Shown: in pieces, positions 46,711-53,403 of the stretch | Layout: each line of letters begins with the position of its first letter | Position numbering within the stretch: position 1 is the stretch's first letter | Origin: Saccharomycopsis malanga | Taxonomy: Eukaryota > Ascomycota > Saccharomycetes > Ascoideales > Saccharomycopsidaceae | DNA length: 64,000 nt | Assembly: GCA_004014935.1 (NCBI GenBank) | Contig: CP025325.1 | Coordinates: 2,542,001 to 2,606,000, forward strand | Direction of reading: 5' to 3' | Translations under genes and position numbers: made by a program | Notes under the pieces: model-generated | Databases searched by the model: none | Told to the model about the DNA's origin: nothing | Seen by the model: only the letters and a program-made list of their open reading frames with translations

Positions 46711-47460
46711 TTGTTTGTAGCTAACTTGAAAAATGCTGTTGTTAAACAAATTTGAAAAGAAGCGTGGTTTCACTTACTTGCTCGGCGTGGCAATGTTTTT
46801 GTATAGTGCCTTTTCTCAATATCCAACGCTTTCTGTAAACGTTTCTGTTGAAATTTACTGTAAGACTTTGTTGGGATTAGACACCATTAAGTTAGTTTTC
46901 AAATCAGTCAAAATATGGTAAATTGTAAGATTAGCAAAGTTGCTTTTACGAAGAAGGCTTTTAATTGGGAAAAAACAAATTACATAATACAATCCTTTTA
47001 TTAAGAAACTTACTTTTTATCCCACATTCCTGATATGCTTGTGATGTTTTTTAGTCAAAAACTTTTGCTTGAATAATAAATTTTTCTGGACTTGGCTCTA
47101 ACCAGGTGTATTATTTGCAAAAGAAAGTAATGTCCTACGTGTAATATTCAGATGACTTTGTATTGAACGGAGAATGGGTAAAACCATTAGACTATAGGAC
47201 TAGAAGCATATAGATGTTTACTACGAGGGGCATTGAAATATGTAGAGACATGCAATACCATGCAGCGTTTTGATGTTATATGCATGAAAACACAAACAAT
47301 GTCAACATCAAAGCCTTTCTGTTAGTATTGAGTTGAATATGGGATATGACGGTGACAAATTGCAAATATAGTTAATCAGTGTGGATTATTTGATGGTTGA
47401 AATATTTTAGAGAGCAATCTGGTTAAAATAAACGAGAAAGAGGTTTATTAAAAAAATAAA
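46711..47460. other. Intergenic region with a short dispersed repeat
   Basis: A 62-codon hydrophobic frame starts at 46733, only 22 bp after the previous stop, but has no family signature and is not called. A short repeat shared with 50.1-50.4 kb lies at 47141-47225. The rest is the promoter of the next gene. Confidence 0.5.
47141..47225. repeat. Short copy of dispersed repeat R2
   Basis: The left part (TTTGTATTGAACGGAGAATG, then GGTAAAAC) and right part (AGAAGCATATAGATGTTTAC) match 50081-50125 and 50391-50424 respectively. The ~265 bp that separate them in the other copy are absent here. Confidence 0.7.
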
Positions 47461-48686
47461 ATGCCTGAATATAGTGCGGTGAATAGTGATTCTAGAACCA
47501 CTACGACTCAAGATTCTTTGGCAGCATTTGCCATTAGCCACCAAGGCAGATCGAGTATTTTTACTTCAACTGGGAATACTCCAATTGATAAAATTGTGTC
47601 TCCTGTTTTGACACCTAACATAAACACTTATAATTATGTGCGCGCCTATGAGCCTACCGGTTCTAATGGCCAAACGACCAAGGAAACCACCAGTAGTTAT
47701 AGTTTAGGCCATAGTTTATTTGGAACGTCAGGTCTTCAAAGTAATCTGGAGACCGGCAAAAGCTACAGTGGATCTGAAAGGTATAGTCACCGTAGTCTAC
47801 TCAATCCTTTATCAGTAATACAGCGTAGCAAGACGACTATCAAGAGATATTCGAAAAACAGGAAAAATGCCAGAAGCCAGGAGGTTTCGAATGTACAGGA
47901 AAAAATATTAGTTCTGGGGAAAGACAAGGGATACGAGAGCTATTTTGATATTATTGATGATTATACAGAAGAGTAAGATTTGCGAAAGACGAATATTTTT
48001 ATTACAAATACAAAATTACTAACCGGGCACAAAGAGATGGAGTAAAAGCAGAAGTGCAAGATAACGAGCTCAACAAGGTGATTTCTAATCAGCTCAGTAC
48101 GAGTAATGTACAAAAAGAGAACGAATACAGCACGGGAGATTGTCCAAGTGTGAACATAGATGAGTCAAAGGAAAATGAGGACATTTTCGGATCCGAACGA
48201 AATTTTGAGCAGCCAGTTGGGGAAAATTACGCGGGAGAAATGTCGAAAGAGCCCGATGACATTGAAATGTTTGAAGAGTTTATGAGGGCAGAATTTGTAA
48301 AACAACGAAAAGCAGACGAAACCAAGTTTAGCGAACAAGTAGAAAAAGCACTTTCTAGTAATAGGCCAGTGTTTACTTATGAAAAAGAGCCAATCAACTC
48401 GGAGCCGATGTGGAATCTCCATACTGAAAGTCGAACACATTATCTGAGTTTGAAGAAATTCAAAAATAGTACATTTTGGAGATCCAATAACAATCCATCG
48501 TTCGCAAAGTCCAGCCGTTACAAAAGAGGCTCTATGAAACAATGGCTGTTTGGACACCAGGAATCTACAGAATATTCGGGCATGCTACGCCAATTGGGAC
48601 TCAACGACCTTGAGTTTGAACAGCGACTGGCAGCAGGCACTGTCAAAGCAAGAAAAAGCTTTGCTATACAGGAGAACGAAAATTGA
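47461..48686 (+). CDS. Unrecognised spliced gene, 387-residue protein
   Basis: Two open frames (47461-47976 and one open from 48036 with no ATG start of its own) are joined by a predicted intron at 47973-48034. Splicing gives ...DDYTE-E-DGVKAEVQDNEL..., 387 residues in all. The N-terminal third is Ser/Thr-rich. A basic patch (KTTIKRYSKNRKNAR) lies near 125-140, and an acidic middle and a C-terminal block with FEEFMRAEFVKQRKADETKF, MWNLHTESRTHYLSLKKF and MLRQLGLNDLEFEQRL follow. No membrane segment or signal peptide is seen. I do not recognise the family. The C-terminal block looks the most structured, so it would be the best part to search. Confidence 0.72.
47973..48034 (+). other. Predicted intron (62 nt)
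   Basis: GTAAGA at 47973-47978, a perfect TACTAAC at 48017-48023 and the first AG after it (ending at 48034, 11 nt on). Among the seven AGs from 48033 to 48060 only this one restores frame to the downstream exon. The 5' site overlaps the stop codon that ends the upstream frame. Confidence 0.8.
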
Positions 48687-48861
48687 GTGATTTACCAATC
48701 CCCCCACCATCTTAATACACGTTTTGGTTAAACACCCCCAAGAAACGATATTGGTTGTAGCAAACTACAAAACGGGCTCGCAACCGAGGAAAGGTTGGAG
48801 AAGATGGTCTCTTATTGGTGATTTTTGTTGGGAGGAGATAAGAAGAAGAAGAAGAGGCAAA

Positions 48862-48869
48862 TATAAATA
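48862..48869 (+). promoter_or_regulatory. TATA box close to the first GLO1 ATG
   Basis: TATAAATA lies only 7 bp before the ATG at 48876 but 88 bp before the in-frame ATG at 48957. Yeast transcription normally begins 40 bp or more downstream of TATA, so most messages from it would begin after the first ATG. Confidence 0.55.
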
Positions 48870-48875
48870 GCATTG

Positions 48876-49931
48876 ATGTTGAGCAAGTCTGCAAGACAGT
48901 TATTCAAGCCATTGGGTATCAACAGTCGAGTGTACAGTGGATTATTTACAAGAAGAATGGTTACGTTTGACCCATCATTAACATTCAATCACACCAGTTT
49001 GAGGGTTAAAGACCCAAAGGTGAGTGTGGAGTTTTACGAAAAAAACTTTGGATTGAAATTGTTCAAAAAGTTTGATTCTCCAGAAAACAAGTTTTCTCTT
49101 TACATGTTGTCTTTGGATTATCCTAAAAACAAAGGATATGGAAAACCATTTGGTGAGAAAGAAGGTGTTTTGGAATTGACTCACAACCACGGAACTGAAA
49201 ACGACGCTAGTTTCAAAGTCAACAATGGCAATGAAGAGCCTCACAGAGGCTTTGGACACATTTGCTTCTCGGTAGACAACATTAACGCAGCATGCGATGC
49301 CTTGGAATCTTCAGGAGTCAAGTTTAAAAAGAAGTTGACCGATGGAAGACAAAAAGACATTGCGTTTGCGTTGGATCCAGACGGATATTGGATTGAATTG
49401 ATCGGCAACAAGGGTGTCAATGCAGTAGAGTATCAAACCGAATTCTCCACCTACAAGTTCAACCATACGATGATCAGAGTCAAAGACCCAAAGGCTTCCT
49501 TAGACTTTTACCAAAATGTCTTGGGAATGACACTAGTGGACACCATGGAAATGCCAGCTGCCAAGTTCACCCTTTACTTTTTGGGATACGAATTCGACAC
49601 TTACAGCAAGGGCCAAGATAGATCCAACAGACAAGGTCTTTTGGAGTTGACCCACAACTACGGCACTGAGAATGACCCGGAATTCTCTTATCACAATGGA
49701 AACTCCGACCCCGTAGGCTACGGCCACATTGGTTTATCCATCAAAGATGCCGAAAAGTTTTGTAAGGAAATCGAAACAGAACACCCTCAAGTCGAATGGG
49801 CTTTCAAATACAACCAAGCCGCTGTTAAGGACATTGCTTTCCTCAAGGATCCTGATGGATATTGGATAGAAATCCTCCCAAGCTCTTTGTTGAGTAAAGA
49901 AGGCTGTCCAGCCTGTTCTGACAAAAAATAA
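48876..49931 (+). CDS. GLO1: Glyoxalase I (double-domain), possible mitochondrial presequence
   Basis: Glo1 converts the methylglyoxal-glutathione hemithioacetal to S-lactoylglutathione in methylglyoxal detoxification. The protein is a tandem fusion of two glyoxalase domains, as in S. cerevisiae. The first half carries NHTSLRVKD, GVLELTHNHG, GFGHICFSV and DGYWIELIG; the second carries NHTMIRVKD, GLLELTHNYG, GYGHIGLSI and DGYWIEILP. These hold the His/Glu metal ligands of each site. From the ATG at 48876 the protein is 351 residues with a 27-residue basic, hydroxylated, acid-free leader (SARQLFKPLGINSRVYSGLF) typical of mitochondrial targeting. The ATG at 48957 gives a 324-residue cytosolic-type enzyme like the S. 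cerevisiae one. A TATA box just before the first ATG suggests two transcript classes. Confidence 0.96.
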   Translation: MLSKSARQLFKPLGINSRVYSGLFTRRMVTFDPSLTFNHTSLRVKDPKVSVEFYEKNFGLKLFKKFDSPENKFSLYMLSLDYPKNKGYGKPFGEKEGVLELTHNHGTENDASFKVNNGNEEPHRGFGHICFSVDNINAACDALESSGVKFKKKLTDGRQKDIAFALDPDGYWIELIGNKGVNAVEYQTEFSTYKFNHTMIRVKDPKASLDFYQNVLGMTLVDTMEMPAAKFTLYFLGYEFDTYSKGQDRSNRQGLLELTHNYGTENDPEFSYHNGNSDPVGYGHIGLSIKDAEKFCKEIETEHPQVEWAFKYNQAAVKDIAFLKDPDGYWIEILPSSLLSKEGCPACSDKK

Positions 49932-50080
49932 TGAGCCGTAATTAATGATTGTCTTGATTTAAGTATATAATAATATAATTTATCGTATATTCAAGCCATG
50001 TAAAAATATAGGGTTTTTTTATTATTCTAGCCATGTAAAAAATTAAGATTTTTATTATCGTTCAGTCCATGTAAAAATAT
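49932..50080. repeat. ~36-bp degenerate tandem motif (AGCCATGTAAAAAT)
   Basis: AG(C/T)CCATGTAAAAAT-type motifs at about 49996, 50029 and 50065 recur with 33-36 bp spacing, separated by AAGATTTTTATTATT-like sequence. Further copies lie at about 50433, 50469, 51010 and 51034. The cluster brackets repeat R2 and two SINE insertions. Confidence 0.7.
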
Positions 50081-50424
50081 ATGTAATATTAAGATGAGTT
50101 TGTATTGACCGGAGAATGGGTAAAACGTAGACTGACTATATAAAAACGATCAGAGAAGACTAAAATAAAGGAAGAAATAGAGTCTTAAATAGTGGTTAGA
50201 ATAGTGAGATACCTGAAAGGTAATCGAATATCCTGACGACTGTCTAGACTCATAAAACAATGATGAAAGGGAGGTGGCAGTGTTGTACACCGACTGATAA
50301 GTCTAGAAAATAAGAAATAGCAAAAGAATAGGGATTGCGTCTGTAGATAGAGCAAACATAGAGGAAGGGATAATGTATCTAGTCAACCAGATCATAGGGC
50401 TGAAAGCATATAGATTTTTACTAC
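50081..50424. repeat. Dispersed repeat R2, long copy
   Basis: About 340 bp beginning TGTAATATTAAGATGAGTTT and ending CATATAGATTTTTACTACC. Its two ends match 47141-47225. No open frame, tRNA-like boxes or terminal inverted repeats were seen. It lies between copies of the 36-bp motif. Identity unknown. Confidence 0.65.
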
Positions 50425-50483
50425 CAATGATACAGCCATGTAAAAATGTAAGATTTTTATTATTATTCAGTCCTTGTAAAAAT

Positions 50484-50590
50484 ATAATAATAACAATAAT
50501 AATTTTATATTTCGAGCCCAATACATATCAGTTCCGTATGTACACGCTATGTCTAAAGGGACTTGGTAACACCCAGTGGGAAAAAACATA
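50484..50590 (-). mobile_element. SINE 3'-end fragment
   Basis: The minus-strand copy keeps only the last ~90 bp of the family plus tail: TTCGAGCCCAATACATATCA, then CGCTATGTCTAAAGGGACTT and GGTAACACCCAGTGGG. It directly adjoins the (TAA)n tail of the next, larger copy, so the two are nested or were inserted at the same spot. Confidence 0.8.

Positions 50591-50638
<48 letters not shown>
50590..50638. repeat. (TAA)n microsatellite, about 16 units
   Basis: Pure AAT/TAA array forming the tail of the SINE copy to its right. It is the longest such tail in the window. Confidence 0.92.
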
Positions 50639-50995
50639 CTTATATTCCAATCCTATATAATATCTTATATTTCAAGCCTATATAATATCTTATATTTCAA
50701 GCCCAGTACATATCAGATTCGTATATACGCGCTATATCTAAGGTGACTTGGTAAAGCCCAATAATGTTGATCATAATATTCTCACCCAATTGGTTGAAAG
50801 TAACCAGTAGACTGTTTTCTAGGTCGTATTTCAGATAGTTGCACTTGCCTGTGGAAACCACGTTCAGCATCGTAAAAGAGTCGTCTTGGGAATCGAACCT
50901 GTGTTCCTGTTCGAGAGTATTATCCATTATGATTCTGCCCGGTCTTTTTTCTCTTCTCCAAGAGCACTGTCCACTGAGCCAAATGGCCCAGTGGC
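50639..50995 (-). mobile_element. tRNA-derived SINE (copy E) with triplicated tail junction
   Basis: Minus-strand copy with intact A and B box complements (CCACTGAGCCA near 50971 and GGAATCGAACC near 50889) and the same longer head spacer as copy D. The junction between body and tail, ATCTTATATTTCAAGCC, is present three times in tandem (50639-50705). Similar TTATTATTCA(A/G)TCC(A/T)TGTAAAAAT sequence lies on both sides of the 50484-50995 block (about 50458 and 50996), possibly a degenerate target duplication, though the 36-bp motif makes that ambiguous. Confidence 0.85.
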
Positions 50996-51472
50996 TTATT
51001 ATTATTATTCAATCCATGTAAAAATTATTATTCAAGCCATGTGCTATTTCTAAATGCATTTTGCAAATCGCCATACGTTTAGCACTGAGATACACCCAGA
51101 ATAAGCACTATAATGGTTATGTTTAATAGTTGCAGGAGATAAGAAAAGCAAAGTCTTGAGACATTCTACAAACTTGCTTTGTATAGTGTCTTTTTTCTTT
51201 TTTTTTGATTTATTTTGGAGCATTAGTTCAATGCCAGTGATAAGCTTGACTAATTGCTTATAATATTACTGAATTAGGCCAATCCATACACTATTTCTGC
51301 TCTAATAAAATAGTTTACTTTATTTAGACCGAATGGTACGTTCTTTGTAAGCTATACCATACACTATTTTTGCGTTGGTTCACCCTATGTCTCAGATTTT
51401 ACACAGTCAGCAGATTTCTACACTATCAATTGTTAGTGACGGTTCTAATTTGCCGTGCGAAAGCACGTCTTA

Positions 51473-51554
51473 ACTGATTTACTGTGATTTATTGAATCAT
51501 CCAAATTTGCTGAACTAATTTACTGTGATTAATTGAATCATCCAAATTGTTTTT
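51473..51554. repeat. 41-bp tandem duplication
   Basis: Two adjacent copies of a 41-bp unit containing TTTACTGTGATT and ATTGAATCATCCAAATT lie at 51473-51513 and 51514-51554, with a few differences. Confidence 0.75.
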
Positions 51555-51601
51555 GCAGTATCAAGTCGTAATTTTAATTGTCTTCCGTGTAAACCCCTAT
51601 A

Positions 51602-51636
51602 ATATGTACTGGGCCCGAAATATAAGATTATTAAAC
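51602..51636 (+). mobile_element. SINE tail fragment
   Basis: AATATGTACTGGGCCCGAAA followed by TATAAGATTATTA matches the last ~35 nt of the SINE, without body. Confidence 0.65.
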
Positions 51637-52580
51637 CCTTGTCACATTAGTAAATAACAACTTTAAGCGTATAATGTATTTTCGGTATCGAAAGACCCAA
51701 AGCAATATACTGTGTCCTATTTCAGACAAATAAAACTATTTTACACGAAATACATTTTGCAGTAGAAATGAAATTTCCGCAGAAAACGAGCAACTGCACC
51801 AAATAGGCAATTTTAAGGATCTTCTTGGTAATGCATGATGACTTAGTTTGGCATACTACCTACCACGAAACCTATGGAAAATAGGATAAATCAGGTTTAA
51901 TGGTAACTCGTGCAGAATTAAACTCTCGGATAGTCTGTAGTGGCAAATATAGTGCTGTTGCAAAAAATGCAGTCTTTTCGGTATATTTCTGCACTAAAAT
52001 AGAAAAAACAGCCAAGGCTGCATTGGCTGGACACTTAAAAACTCTGGGCTTGGTTATTAGGCTGTCATGGTGCATTGGCAAAAATCAGTACTTTTCTGTC
52101 TAGAAAATTTAGACCCAAATCATTCCCAAAACACGATGAAAAACACGCTCTTTTGCCTTTTAGGGCCTCTTGCAGGGGGTTTGGGTCCAAAACCTTGGTC
52201 TTACATTATATGCTGTGCTATCATTATATGGGAAATGCAATAACGTTTACCGGAAACAAATGATAAGCACTTTGACACGTCATTGTTACCTAGACATTAT
52301 TTTTTTTTTACCTTTCTAATTTTTGAGCACTCAAAATAAATCACTCACATTCCAGAAAAAATGCCTATTGTTTTCTCAGCAACCTTAATTCTATATATAT
52401 GAAACGCTTACGAGTGTTTCTTGCGGTTTCCTTTTCGAGGCAGAAATAGAAATGAACAATAAAACGGCCATGCTTGGACGCAGCTGCAACGCTAATGCAG
52501 AGTTTAATCGTAAAAACGGTGTGGGTTGGAAACTTTAAATCCCAATCCTCTCGTTAGCGTTTGGTGGATTTCCAAAGTCT

Positions 52581-52608
52581 GTGCATGAAGATGCATGATG
52601 ATGCATGG
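52581..52608. promoter_or_regulatory. Three TGCATG sites at 10-bp spacing
   Basis: GTGCATGA (52581), ATGCATGA (52591) and ATGCATGG (52601) are spaced exactly 10 bp apart, so they lie on one face of the helix. The first two match RTGCATRW, the site described for the APSES factor Efg1 in Candida. About 800 bp upstream of the adhesin start. Confidence 0.45.
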
Positions 52609-52907
52609 GGTCACCTTATCCGGTTATTTGGCTTACTTTTACCAATTCTATCGTTTGACTCGAGTTGCAAAGAAAGGCTGTTGGCAACTGAAATCCATGC
52701 ACTATTTACCACATTCTGCAGCTGTTTTAAGTGGCAATCATGAAATTACTAGCTGTAAGATAACTTTTTGGAAAATTTAAGAGTCTTTCAGGATTTCATT
52801 TAATGATAACACTGAAAAAGTATTGCAAAAAAGCCCAAGGTTTAGTTTTGACTGGTGTTACCCATCTCATAATACCGCCGTTTTGGGAAAAAGTTGCATT
52901 CTATGGC

Positions 52908-53000
52908 GTGCATGATGCGGTACGGTAGTATTGTTTGAAATCTGGTTAGAAGCTGCATGTGCATGTCCATGCATGCGGCATGAGCACTGACTGCAGCTTC
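52908..53000. promoter_or_regulatory. Second TGCATG cluster within a hairpin
   Basis: GTGCATGA (52908), GTGCATGT (52959) and ATGCATGC (52969) cluster here. A 9-bp inverted repeat GAAGCTGCA (52949-52957) / TGCAGCTTC (52992-53000) encloses the last two in a 34-nt loop. About 400-500 bp upstream of the adhesin start. Confidence 0.4.
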
Positions 53001-53403
53001 GCTAATGCGCCTATCTGCAGCACCAGAGAGTGCTCTCAGCATGAGGCAAGAAGCATTATGCTTTCAACATGTGTTCTATTCACGAAAAAGCAGTGCAATC
53101 CGGGTTTCTTGTTAGCAGACTAGTTGGTATTAGTGGGATATTAGGCTGATGTTGGTGTCTGTAATAGCCATTTTGGAAAGCAACCAGTCCAAATTGAGAA
53201 GAAAATTGGATTTTTAGATTACTGGCCAGGTAAAATGGATAAAATCTTTTTTGAAGAAACGAGTGGGTAGCATATTTGTATGTAATTTTTTTTTTTTTTT
53301 TCTATAATTTTTTGGAGCATAAATAGCAAGGCAATTGCATGGAAATAATGCAGAAAATTGTTTTATTTTGATATTGAATCAATAATCATCGAAATAATAC
53401 AAG

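Larger units (their letters stand above)
51637..53403. other. Long gene-free region upstream of the adhesin gene
   Basis: About 1.8 kb (3.4 kb counting from GLO1) with no supportable gene. Short plus-strand frames at 51900-52780 are not conserved-looking. TGCATG motifs are unusually common, and the region ends with a poly-T run at about 53287-53300 and a CATAAATAG TATA-like stretch near 53319. A very long upstream region is known for some yeast adhesin genes such as FLO11. Confidence 0.5.

Noticed and set aside
46733-46921. 62-codon hydrophobic ORF just after the frameshifted membrane-protein gene
   Set aside because: Has an ATG but no recognisable family, and small hydrophobic frames are common in T-rich intergenic DNA. 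It could be checked by RNA-seq.
49932-53403. Possible centromere because of the long repeat-rich gene-free stretch
   Set aside because: No large inverted repeat, CDEI/CDEIII-like pair or distinctly biased A/T core was seen; the repeats are explained by SINE, R2 and short tandem motifs.
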